Below, one piece after another: positions 1 to 9,656 of a stretch of 64,000 nt of DNA (its first letter is position 1; every line of letters starts with the position of its first letter). A model generated the notes under the pieces. That model saw only the letters and a program-made list of their open reading frames with translations. It was not told the DNA's origin and did not search any database. This stretch comes from Melampsora larici-populina 98AG31 (Eukaryota; Basidiomycota; Pucciniomycetes; Pucciniales; Melampsoraceae): the NCBI RefSeq assembly GCF_000204055.1, contig NW_006768774.1:281851-345850 (forward strand), in the 5' to 3' direction. Position numbers and translations under genes: made by a program.

Positions 1-2145
1 ACGCCATTGACAAGCACGAATCTCAAAGGTAAACCCTTCTGTTGGGGAAAAGCTGAAGAAGATGCTTTTAACAATATCAAGCGTCTTATCACTACACTGC
101 CGGTTTTACGAAACCTGGATTACGAGTCCGGGGAACCAATCTGGCTGTTCACAGACGCCAGCGGGAGTGGACTAGGTGCAGCGCTATTCCAAGGTGACAA
201 GTGGGACACTTCGTCTCCGGTAGCTTACGAGAGTCGAACAATGAACGCAGCTGAAAAGAATTACCCTGTTCACGAGCAGGAATTATTAGCCGTGATCAAC
301 GCATTGAATAAATGGCGCCTCCTGTTACTCGGCATGAAGGTCAACGTGATGTCGGACCATCACTCTCTCACGACACTCCTAACTCAGCGCAACTTAAGTC
401 GACGCCAGGCCAGATGGCTAGAGACTTTGTCGCAATTCGACCTGGACTTTCGTTACCTGAAAGGCCAGGACAACTCAGTCGCCGACGCACTGTCGAGGAA
501 AGAGGACCTAGCGCCTTGCGAAATCAAATCACAATTGAGCAGAGATGAACTGCAAACAATTCGAGACGGGTACGATCAAGATCTATTCTGTACAAAGCTC
601 GAAAAGGTGCTACCCTTGCGCGAGGATTGTGTCATCAAAGACCAGCTGCTTTACTTAGATGGACGACTAGTTGTCCCCCGATTCAAAGGTCTACAGGAGA
701 AGTTCATCAAACAAACTCACAATGCACTGGGTCATTTAGGACCCCTGAAGACGTTGGCTCAATTACGGTAAACTTTTTTCTGGCCCAGTATGACGAAGGA
801 CGTCGAAAGTCAGCTTAAGTCGTGCGACTCATGCCAACGTAATAAAGCGCGGACTACGACGATCTCAGGGAAACTTCAAGCCAATCCTATTCCACAAAGG
901 CCAATGGAATCAATAGCGATTGACTTCATTGGGCCGTTCCCTAAAGTCTCTGGGTACGACATGATCCTTTCATGTACGTGTCGACTTACCGGCTTCGTAC
1001 GACTCATCCCGACCTCCCAACGAGACACAGCGGAGAGATCAGCGACGCGTCTGTTCAACGCATGGTCATCTATCTTTGGCCTACCTGAATCTATCATTGG
1101 TGATAGAGACAAGGCATGGACATCTCGGTTTTGGCGACGACTACATGAGCTGCTAGGTGTACAAGTCAATCTTTCGACCTCTTACCATCCACAGGCGGAT
1201 GGGCGTAGCGAAAGGTCAAACAAGACTATAGGACAAATCCTACGACACTTAGCGGCTAATAAACATGGCAAGTGGTTGGAATCGTTGCCCAGTGCCGAGT
1301 TCGCCATTAATTCGGCGATCAACGTCGCCACAGGCGTGTCACCCTTCCTTTTCGTTTACGGCCGTATGCCACGACTATTCCCAATAGACAAACCACTCGA
1401 CAACGAAGATCACGATGTGAAGTCTTGGATCCAACGACGTCAATCGGATTGGGCTGCCTGGCGAGATCAACTCTGGAGCAGTCGAGTGAACCAAGCCGTG
1501 CAATACAACAAACGCCGCCGGATGGGTGAAGAGCTGAAAGTGGGGGATCAAGTCTTGATAGACAGTACTGATAGACAACAAATAGTGGGAGGACCATCAC
1601 GTGGAGTTGGTAAACTTCGCGCTCGCTACGATGGACCGTATCAGGTGCAAGAAGTCCTAAATGGCGGCCGTGACTATTGTCTTCAACTACGACCCAACAA
1701 CTCATCTCATCCAATCTTTCATATCTCAAAACTGAAGCGCTATCATCATGACATTGTCGAGGGTGATGAACAGGACATTGCGGCCATTAGCATGGTCTTG
1801 TCGGTTCCGGAACCAATCCCCGAAGGTCCAAAAATGGAGCCCGTGGGGCACGCTACAAAACTTGATGAGGGGGTGCGCATTATAGGTAATGCATTAACAC
1901 CCCCGCAATGTGAGTGCGATACGAATTTTTCTCCCTTAGTCAATGAAAAAATTGGCAAGCAATCTCCTCTCCTTGATAACAGCATCGAACTCGAGTCCAC
2001 GGCCTTAAATACATGTGTGGGACAAGAAGTGTCGATTGCAGCCACTGGGATGGCTTCGTCTTTGCCGAAAACAACCCCAACCGGTCCTAAATTGGAGCCC
2101 TTGGGGCACGCTAGGACAACTGACGAGGGGGTGTGTATCGAATGA
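1..2145 (+). pseudogene. Ty3/gypsy retrotransposon pol, 3' part (RNase H and integrase), truncated by the window edge
   Basis: The frame is open from base 1 and encodes the end of the RT connection, then an RNase H domain (TDASGSGLGAAL, later SDHHSL and ADALSR) and the histidine part of the integrase zinc finger (HNALGHLG). A single in-frame TAA at 769-771 interrupts the zinc finger; the same frame continues with CDSCQRNK, the integrase core (IDFIGPF, GDRDKAW, and ADGRSERSNKTI carrying the catalytic Glu) and a C-terminal region ending in IFHISKLKRY. The acidic catalytic residues are all present. This is a plus-strand element whose 5' part lies outside the window. Apart from the stop the frame is well preserved, so the decay looks recent, or the stop could be a sequencing error. 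No chromodomain was recognised. Confidence 0.9.
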
Positions 2146-2316
2146 TACATTAGCACCCCCGCAATGTGAGTGTGCTACAGATATATATACCCTTCCTGTT
2201 CAAGAAATAGCTGGCAAGCAGGATTCTTTTCTAAATAACAGGTTCACGAGCTACCTAACAGGATCAAATCGAGATATAGCAATACACAGCAAAACATCAA
2301 GAATTCACATGATTAT
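1801..2316 (+). repeat. Diverged tandem duplication at the end of gypsy pol
   Basis: Two units of about 258 bp (1801-2058 and 2059-2316) share GGAGCCC, GGGGCACGCT, GAGGGGGTG, CACCCCCGCAATGTGAG and GGCAAGCA in the same order. The first unit lies in the open reading frame; the frame ends within the second at 2143-2145. The GAGGGGGTG motif resembles a polypurine tract next to an LTR start (TGTGTATCG at 2131). The duplication may therefore have extended the C-terminus of pol through a former pol-LTR junction; that part is inference. Confidence 0.7.
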
Positions 2317-2748
2317 ATAATTCACATCAAGACTTCAAGAGTTATCTGATACATTAATTCAATTTTAAGTCACATCAACAATAAAACAATGCACTATTTT
2401 ATGTTCACTTGAAACTTATCTCATCACGAAAGCTATGACCTTTTCTTTTTTTTTCTCTTCTCTCAATTTTTTTTAGAATCATATTCTTTTAATTTTTTTT
2501 CTTCTTTTTCTCAGGACGTGTTATGGTCAAAATTTTAGGGGCGAGTCATGCCAATTTTTCTTCAATTTCTTTTTTTTTCTTCTCTTGGTTATTTTGTGTC
2601 CAAAAGGCCCACATCAAATAGGAGGGATTATTTTTAGGAGGGGAGGGTGTAAGGAGTACACATATGTACAGCCAGTATGGCTATGGAAGCATGGGGTTAT
2701 GCGGGTCTCACTATATCTTCTTGTCATTGCCCGGCTTCGGAAAGTCTT
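2317..2748. other. Non-coding, T-rich stretch between gypsy pol and the Tc1-like element
   Basis: No coding frame of note. It has several T-runs (2430-2580). From 2649 (GTAAGG) onward it resembles the left end of the short element found at 26301, which suggests an older repeat copy into which the Tc1-like element inserted. Confidence 0.4.
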
Positions 2749-2749
2749 C

Positions 2750-2787
2750 ACTCCTCAGAGAGCTAACCTTGGACTTTCTGGAGCTAG
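2750..2787 (+). repeat. 38-bp direct repeat, left copy
   Basis: It begins ACTCCTCAGAGAGC and ends TTTCTGGAGCTAG. An identical copy in the same orientation lies at 7769-7806, just beyond the right end of the Tc1-like element. It lies outside the terminal inverted repeats, so it is not part of that transposon. Confidence 0.85.
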
Positions 2788-2835
2788 GTACGTTATGACC
2801 CTTTTTCATTATTTCATATAGTTGTTTTCTTGGTA

Positions 2836-2993
2836 TTACTTTTGCTAAAAAGCTTGGTCAGAAAAAGAAAAAATAAAATAGAATTAGACCCAGATTTCAC
2901 CGCAGCAGTCACAACGCAGCAGAGAGAAAAAAATTTTAGGGTGCTGTCAGCTGTGGTGCGACTTCCCTTCCATTCCAGCCTTTTGATCACCCA
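2836..2993 (+). repeat. Left terminal inverted repeat of the Tc1-like element
   Basis: It matches the reverse complement of 7599-7755 nearly throughout, ending near GATCACCC. Differences are limited to a few bases and A-run lengths. Confidence 0.9.
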
Positions 2994-3001
2994 CCTTTAG
3001 T

Positions 3002-3242
3002 TCACCATCACCTCGCCACCTATTTCTTCCCACACTCTTGCAAGATGAGCTGGTCAAACTCTTGGTAAGTCACTCTATGTCTTCTATTCATTATCTATTG
3101 GTGTGCTTTCTAAAAACCTTTTCATATCGTGTGATTCAGATGACCATCCTCACATTACAGTCTGAGATCAGTGATTAATTCACCTAGCTTGGTCTCACCA
3201 TCACCTCGCCAGCTCTTCCTTCCCACACTCTTTCAAGATGGG
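3002..3242 (+). repeat. Two diverged copies of a leader motif upstream of the cargo gene
   Basis: Bases 3006-3046 and 3201-3239 share CACCATCACCTCGCCA followed by CTTCCCACACTCTT and CAAGATG. They lie 5' of the cargo gene and may be duplicated leader or promoter sequence; no function can be shown. Confidence 0.6.
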
Positions 3243-3645
3243 TTTGAGATGTTGAATTGTTTCAATGGTCTCAAAATCTTGTTAAGTTAGTCAAGCTATG
3301 CTGTGAACATATCTCTTATTGATTTTCTGTTGTTTTTTCTAACAACGATCCAGATGATTGTTCTCACCACACAAAGATCAGTCATTGGTGTTTGGTGATC
3401 AATGATTGATGATCTATCTTTACCACTTTTCTCATATGCTCTTACACAATTGTCAGCTACTTTTGTATATAAACTTGCCTAGAGCTTCACGTGGAAAGGG
3501 TCTTGTGTCCTCACCCTTTCCATCTCGTCTTTGTGTGCTCTAGGTAGGCCTCTCAATTTTACATGTTCTTTAAAAAATTTATTGTGCCTGATGAAATGTC
3601 AAACAACGACTTCTATTTAATCTTTTACGTGCTCTAGTTTGCAAC

Positions 3646-5353
3646 ATGGAGAACAATCACATCAACCCAATCTTTCTGGACCGTTCTTCTGAACCAGATT
3701 CATTGCCTCATGAAAGTGTGACTACCCGATTGAGAGATGATCAGATTGCTATGGTATGCTGTTTTTGAACTTTTCACACTATCACTATTCATGAAGCTCA
3801 CAGCTTTTTCTTCCTTCAATCTCATTCACAGAGCCCACATCCCAGTGTTGACGCTGAACAAATTGATGAAGACGATAACGCATACACCTTCTTTTTTGAC
3901 TGTGAGATGTGGGTTCCTGACAAAAAGGGGAAAGGAGGCTTCACACGAATTGCATGTACTTCAAGTGTAGTACCTTGGCATGCCACTTGTTTTGATATAG
4001 ACAGTCTGAAGGCAAAGTGCATGGAGCTTGCCAAAAGCGATGCAACCAAAAAATCCATTGAAAAAGTACTTCTTCATTCATCAAACAGCAGGAAGAACCC
4101 CGGAGTGTGGACCCTCTACATCAAAAAGTCTTCCAACTTTCCAAAGACATTAGACCGCCGTGTTGAGTTGAACTTAGACACAGTCCAAACATGGGTTGAA
4201 GAAAGTCAGGCCCTCTTTCCTGGTCGAGAGTCTGGTATTTCTTATCTTGTGCCCCATCCGAACAAAGTCAAAGCTCAAGCTAATGCGGTGAGTTCTACTT
4301 CTTGAGCCTTTTGAAATTCAAACCATCTTCTTACAGTTATTTCTTTCAGGCTGCACGTACCGAGGTGATTGCTGCCTCAGCTGAGCGCAAGCTAAAACGA
4401 CAGATCGGCAAAGGAATTGACAAGGATATGTTTGACTCTGAAGAGGTCAGAACATTTGTAACTAACCCTCTATTTCATTCACTCACATTGCTTTTGTTTG
4501 ATTTAACTCGGTAGTCTGATTGTGCATCTGAGAATTCTCAAGACTCAGGTGCTGCACTTGAGGCTGCTTTTTGCCATGAGCTGCTTGACCACCACGTGAT
4601 GGATGGTGTCCACAACACCAAGTATCCTATTGTCATAGATCCAAAAGACTCCACCCGATACTTTGCTTTGACACTCGAAAAAGCAGAAGAATGGGCCAAA
4701 CTCCGAGTGAGTTAGCATCATTTTTACATAACTGGTCACCCACATGCGCTAACTTTTGTTCCCAGCACAACGATGATGTTGATATTGATAATCCTCCGGC
4801 TCATTTCAAGTACGACTTGGTCAAAAAGCCAGCGAAAGACCCTCGTAAACCAACTGTTGTGCCCCCAGAAAGCAACAGCACCAATTCTTTCACGCCTGCT
4901 GCTATCAAAGATCTTCTTGTTGGTGTTGCAGCAGCTGTTGGGGAAGCAGTTCGGCCACCTCAAAGAAATCCAGCGCACAACCACGCCTCGCCAGATCCCA
5001 CCACACCTCGTGCTTCTCACAAACAAACCGTTTCGCCTGAGCACCCTCCCCCTCTTTCATCTTCACCACCCACTGCACATGATCCAGACGAACCAAACGG
5101 AATCAACGGATTCCTCAACTTCTGCACTTTCCCAGAAGAAAAAAAGGCAAAAATCCGCAAAGTTTTTGAAGATACTGATGTTACCGACTATAGATCAATC
5201 AATAAAGATGATTTACCTCGAGAAGATTTGATCCAGCAAGGACTTTCCAAGGTCATGATTACTACACTTTATAACGATGCTCGGAAATATAGGCTCTCAA
5301 AGACTAAGAAACGAAATGCAGCTCGACAAGGAAAGCAGTCATTGGTGGCATGA
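3646..5353 (+). CDS. Cargo gene of the Tc1-like element; protein of unknown function (479 aa)
   Basis: I do not recognise this protein. Five exons fit the frame perfectly: 3646-3753, 3832-4287, 4350-4445, 4515-4706 and 4766-5353. All four introns (55-78 nt) are GT-AG and in phase 0, giving 480 codons including the stop. The start is the ATG at 3646. The N-terminal half has a conserved-looking block (YTFFFDCEMW, then HATCFDIDSL). A low-complexity Pro/Ser/Thr stretch lies near residues 310-385. The C-terminal 65 residues (GFLNFCTFPEEKKAKIRKVF onward) are helical in character and resemble a SAM-like fold, but this is only a guess. It sits between the inverted repeats, tail to tail with the transposase, so it probably moves with the element. 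Whether it aids transposition or is captured host sequence cannot be told here. Confidence 0.8.
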
Positions 5354-6303
5354 AACTCTCCTCTCTGCACTGTTTGGATTCCTCACATGTTGCTGATGAA
5401 CATCTGTTAACAAATGCAATAAATAAATGATGTTGAAGCTTTTAACGAGCTCGCAACTACCATCCTAATGTGAGAAAAAGGGCCAGTTGAATGAGATGTA
5501 TCTTACATTCTTCAACCGGTCCAGTCCCAAGCTCTGCTGAATAACAAAAGAGATTGAATTTCTTATGAAATATATCCAAAATCTGAGTGAGTTTTCAAGG
5601 TAATCAAGATTGTCAGAATCATCGATCAAAACTGACTTTTGTTGAGAAAGATCAAGAAACAATCCAAATGTAGGTTTAAGTTGATTTGGTGGTTGATCGA
5701 TAGTTTGTAAAGCTTCTCGAGTTGGATCTAGATCGATCACTATGATTTCAGTAGGATTCATGGATTGAAATCTGTTAGAGAAGAAACCTTTCGATGAAGG
5801 ACTGAGATCTTTGTTTTAAAACGATCACTTGTTTGAAGTAGAACCCTTTATTTCTTGTTTAGAATCTGCCAGGATGTTGTTCTGATGGATTTTCTTTTGA
5901 TGTTGAGATGGTTGTGGTGTGATATGATGGATTGGTAGTCTTCAAGCTGTCTCTTATGTTATTAAAAACAAGTCAATCAAACCCTTTCAGTTTGTCTTTG
6001 GTCCTATGAACAAGACGAAAAACAATCACTTTTTTATTGAAGAATTTGATAATCCAATGATCAACTGGTTTTTCTTGGTTAAAACCAATCAACCTTCCGA
6101 TGTTCCTATAGAAGAGATTGTGAACAATCTCAGCTCTCTTATGTAATCTAGAGACTTGTTTTTTGGAACGAGATTGAAATCATGTGAATCGCTCGGGATC
6201 CTATGAAGAGAATTGGAACGATTTCGATCTTCACACAAATCTGATCTATGATTTCTTCTTTCTTATTCCTATACAATCATGATCTTCTCTATCTACAACT
6301 CAT
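5354..6303. other. Non-coding spacer inside the Tc1-like element
   Basis: About 950 bp between the two convergent stop codons. It is AT-rich with no convincing coding frame; the short minus-strand frame at 5465-5761 has no recognisable domain. It presumably holds both 3' ends; AATAAATAAA-like sequence at 5419-5428 could be a poly(A) signal for the cargo gene. Confidence 0.5.
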
Positions 6304-7521
6304 CTATTCTACATGATCAAGGTCCTCTTCAAACATCCAATAACCACAATGATAGTACAATTTGTGTGTCAATTCAGCTGTAAAGGTTTTGTGAGCTGCC
6401 TTTCGGATTCGTTTGACTGGATTTGACCTAGTTACTAAAACTTGTGATCTCCGGACATCAAATTTTAAGACATTGAATCCAAACTCGATGGGGTTCAACT
6501 CGGGACAGTATGGTGGTAGATATCGAAGAAGAATACCTAGATTTGATATTGGGCATTGTCAGTAAGTTGAATGAATCACGATGAAGAGAAAAATGGCAGG
6601 AATTGAAACGTCAAAGTGTACCTTTTTCCTTACAGAGATCAGCAATCGATCCACCACAATGAATCGACGCGTTGTCAAGGACTAGTACACTATTTGGGGC
6701 TGGGAAGCGATTCATGCGGGGAAGCTGTGCAGTAAATTAAGGTCAGGAATTGGTTGAATAATTGAATAAAAAGGGAACAGACTTACCAAGGTATATTTGA
6801 GGAATCTTTCAAATCGCTTTCGATTCACAGGTCCCTCAAGCACGGAAAGAGCGATTAAACCATTGAAACTGATGGCCGGGAGCAAAGAATAGCGGCCTTG
6901 ATGCATCTTGGGAATCTTGCGCGTGGTGCGTATTCCAATTCTGCTTCGCTGATGAGTTCTCAAGAGATCTCGACCACAGATAGCGCTCTCATCTACAAGT
7001 ATTGGGTAAGGGAGAATCAGTACCCATGAATGGTCATGAGAGAAATCTGACTTACCAGTAAATACTAAGAAGTTTGAGGGGTATCCCATCATATCACGTT
7101 CCCATAACAACTTGGGTCGCACAGATTTGCGAACATTACTAACACAAGCCTTCTTCAAGCTGATCATAAGACGGGACTGGAGCTCGAGATGAACCGTGCT
7201 GATTGATGGCATCTTTCCATGGGCATTGTAAAGCTTCTCCTGAATCTCATCCAAAAAAAGTGCTGGCTGCTCATTAACCAAAACTTCCATGAATTCGCGG
7301 TCGGTGTTATTCAAGTGCTGGTGTCGGCCACGTGGTTGGTGGGTGTGTGGATCACGTATGACAGCGCGGGTGAGGCGGTAGAGCTCGGTCCAACGGGTGA
7401 GTGACTGGCGAGATATTGATTTGCGAAGTCGCTGTCGGATCAGAGTCCTTGGAAGACCCTTGAGAGACCAGGTAACAGCAAGCACTTTCACGTCGGGTGA
7501 ATACTTCCGGAAACCACCCAT
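6304..7521 (-). CDS. Tc1-type DD34E transposase, spliced and apparently intact (335 aa)
   Basis: It catalyses cut-and-paste transposition into TA sites. Exons on the minus strand are 7521-7056, 6992-6787, 6724-6622 and 6536-6304, totalling 1008 nt. The introns (63, 62 and 85 nt) have GT-AG ends and restore the frame exactly. The start is the ATG at 7521 (MGGFRKYSPDVK); the longer open frame back to 7749 runs into the inverted repeat and is not used. The N-terminus has helix-turn-helix character. The triad is visible: VFTDESA (Asp156, codon split by intron 1), VLVLDNASIH (Asp241) and LPPYCPELNPIE (final Glu276), with 34 residues between the second Asp and the Glu. The family is DDE_3/IS630-Tc1. 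No disabling change is seen. Confidence 0.92.
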
Positions 7522-7598
7522 TGGAGGGGTTGGGTTCAGTGAGGAAAGCGAAGTGGTTGATTCGTATTTGGAGAATATGAAAAATATTGGCGGTAGCG

Positions 7599-7755
7599 GG
7601 GTGATCAAAAGGCTGGAATGGAAGGGAAGTCGCACCACAGCTGACAGCACCCTAAATTTTTTTTCTCTCTGCTGCGTTGTGACTGCTGCGGTGAAATCTG
7701 GGTCTAATTCTATTTTATTTTTTCTTCGTCTGACCAAGCTTTTTAGCAAAAGTAA
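7599..7755 (-). repeat. Right terminal inverted repeat of the Tc1-like element
   Basis: Reverse complement of 2836-2993; the outer end abuts the TA at 7756-7757. Confidence 0.9.
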
Positions 7756-7768
7756 TATCTGTTCGAGG

Positions 7769-7806
7769 ACTCCTCAGAGAGCTAACCTTGGACTTTCTGG
7801 AGCTAG
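7769..7806 (+). repeat. 38-bp direct repeat, right copy
   Basis: Identical to 2750-2787 and in the same orientation. Confidence 0.85.
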
Positions 7807-7880
7807 TTTCGTAATCAAAACATAACGAAGTTCTTAGTTAGTGCTCTCTCGAGAAGTCGAGCCGGAAACTTATCCGGACC

Positions 7881-7907
7881 CCCAGTGAAGGTTCTCACGA
7901 ACCTTAC
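7881..7907 (+). repeat. Right end of a short repeat family, second copy
   Basis: CCCAGTGAAGGTT-TCAC followed by GAACCTTAC matches the right end of the element ending at 33796. With the left-end-like sequence at 2649 this suggests that the Tc1-like element landed in an older copy of that family. No matching target duplication was found around this copy. Confidence 0.45.
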
Positions 7908-7955
7908 AGTCACCTTGCATCATTTCTTTGCAATCGTATACGATACGATTTTCAT

Positions 7956-8374
7956 TCATTGACAACAAGCTAATTTACACAGCCCGTGGTCGCATCCCCC
8001 AGTGGCACAGCCTTCGCATTCTCTTTGAACGGAAAAGCACATTCACATCATTCATCAAATTGAGGTGCAGGATTAGACTATGGGTGGAGCCTCAACTTAC
8101 CTCTTTTGCAAGGCCCTGAGCACCATAGCTCGTCTTTCTAAGATTGTATCAGTTGCACTGTTGTTGATTATATGACCTATCAGCACGCGATCTGAGTATA
8201 TGGAAACACAAACACTCCACTCACGTGAGGTCCTTTTCGTTGGGAGTGCTGGAGATAGTAACTGTATAAGTGGACAGGGAAGTTAGTATGAAGGAGGAGA
8301 TAAATTATATATCAGAGATCTTGGGCGAACTGACCAGCTAGGACAGCAGCAATTATAAATTTTAATAAAAGCAT
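7956..8374 (-). CDS. Small secreted cysteine-rich protein, family member A (66 aa)
   Basis: Four exons on the minus strand: 8374-8335 (40 nt), 8261-8225 (37 nt), 8157-8101 (57 nt) and 8022-7956 (67 nt), 201 nt in all. Exon 1 encodes a hydrophobic signal peptide (MLLLKFIIAAVLA). A short linker and a charged stretch with ERRAM lead to a C-terminal domain with six cysteines spaced C-x2-C-x4-C-x4-C-x3-C-C. Introns are GT-AG. The exon sizes and intron phases match members B and C, which makes the model much stronger than any single open frame. The protein is likely exported and disulfide-bonded; a role as a host-interaction effector is inference from size and type. The double-basic site before the cysteine domain could be a processing site. 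Confidence 0.75.
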
Positions 8375-9656
8375 GATAAGGAACTTTTTTGGATCGTCTG
8401 AACGAGGCAATGTGATTGTTGAGGTTTGGTTTATGAGATGGTTAAGATGGACGATGAGGAGGAGGACAAAGAGGTCGTTGACTGGAGCTCTTATAGATTT
8501 CTTGTAGCGAGAGGAACCTAACTTAACGCATTCATGGCTCCGATCTCGGAAGTGCTTTCTAGCCGTAACGATAACGTGACTAGATTTCATATCGACATCA
8601 CCTGAGGTCCGAGGATAATTTCAAAGAAAGGGTAGAGATCAAGTTAAGGTAAAAAAACATCCATTCAGTGTGCTTCATTCATTTCAAGATAAGAAAGTGG
8701 AGAATATAAATTGAAAGACTTACGTTGTGCTCGAGGTCAATGTTAAAGGGCATCATCGGAATTGGAATTGAACTGATGATCAGAACTTGAAGGTTGATGC
8801 TGATGAAGTAGCAGATATCAAGATAACAATAAAATTAGCAAAGTTTCAAATAGAGAGATGATGATCTCAGTATGAAAGATGTCAAGAGAAAGATGAAAGA
8901 AGGAAAGAATAAGGGTCAAAGTCGAAAATCTACAATCAAAGTGACAAGGTGGGAATCAAGCATGAAATGCATCAGAGGAAACAATTGATATTGAACCATT
9001 GAGATCAAGGGAGTGAGAAAGTGGAGAAGAACTGAAGCAGATTAGAGAAACGAAGCTCGCCCTGGCGCAACCGGAAAGAGAATAGGATCAGGTAAATTTG
9101 ATGACAAGCGCGATCGGAGAGATAGACATGAATGCCGGTCGGAGCGAAAGGATGTGGATGCAGAGGTGGAAGACGAGGGGGAAGATACGTACATAATAGA
9201 TGGGGGTGTGTAATTTTTAAAGAGGAATCAAATCCTATTCTATTCTCTATCATATCTTGTATAATTTTTGGGACTTCCTATCATATCGTGTGTGATTGTG
9301 CTGTTAGTTTTGAAGGGTTGGTTATAAGTTGATCGTATGCTGCGTGGTGTGCATCATCATTGATCCAAGAAGTGTTTCCTTAAACTTGTGGCCAAGTAAT
9401 TTTCTGAGTTTTACTTTTGATTGTTATTTGAGTGCGGTCATTGTGATAGTGAGGTCGAACTCATTGTCGAAACTTTTGTCAATAGCTAGGTTGTAATTTA
9501 TTTGATAGACTTGCAAAAAGAGTGTAACTATTACATGGAAAAAAGGGCGATCAAAAAGAATTGAAAACTTGATAACTTGATTAGAAATCTAATTTACAAA
9601 TCAACTTGCAAGTGAATAAAGGTAAGAAAATTCATATTATTTCTACAATCACGTAT
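8375..9656. other. Intergenic region between secreted gene A and the lyase gene
   Basis: The first 250 bp match sequence upstream of genes B and C (for example the TTTCTTG..AGGAACCT block near 8498-8520) and are the probable promoter of gene A. From 8640 to 9650 only short frames occur, none with recognisable content; an open frame at 9005-9253 minus is low-complexity and is not called. Confidence 0.5.

Larger units (their letters stand above)
2836..7755. mobile_element. Tc1/mariner-like transposon carrying an extra gene (4.92 kb)
   Basis: Terminal inverted repeats of about 157 bp start TTACTTTTGCTAAAAAGC on both sides, and each is flanked by TA (2834-2835 and 7756-7757), the target duplication expected for Tc1/mariner. 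Inside are a minus-strand DD34E transposase (6304-7521) and a convergent plus-strand five-exon gene (3646-5353). Both coding frames are uninterrupted once introns are removed, so the element looks complete. Typical Tc1 elements are 1.3-2.4 kb with one gene; this one is larger because of the cargo gene and non-coding spacer. Carriage is inferred from position between the repeats. Confidence 0.85.

Noticed and set aside
7522..7749. N-terminal extension of the Tc1-like transposase
   Set aside because: It would place coding sequence in the inverted repeat; the ATG at 7521 gives a normal family length of 335 aa.
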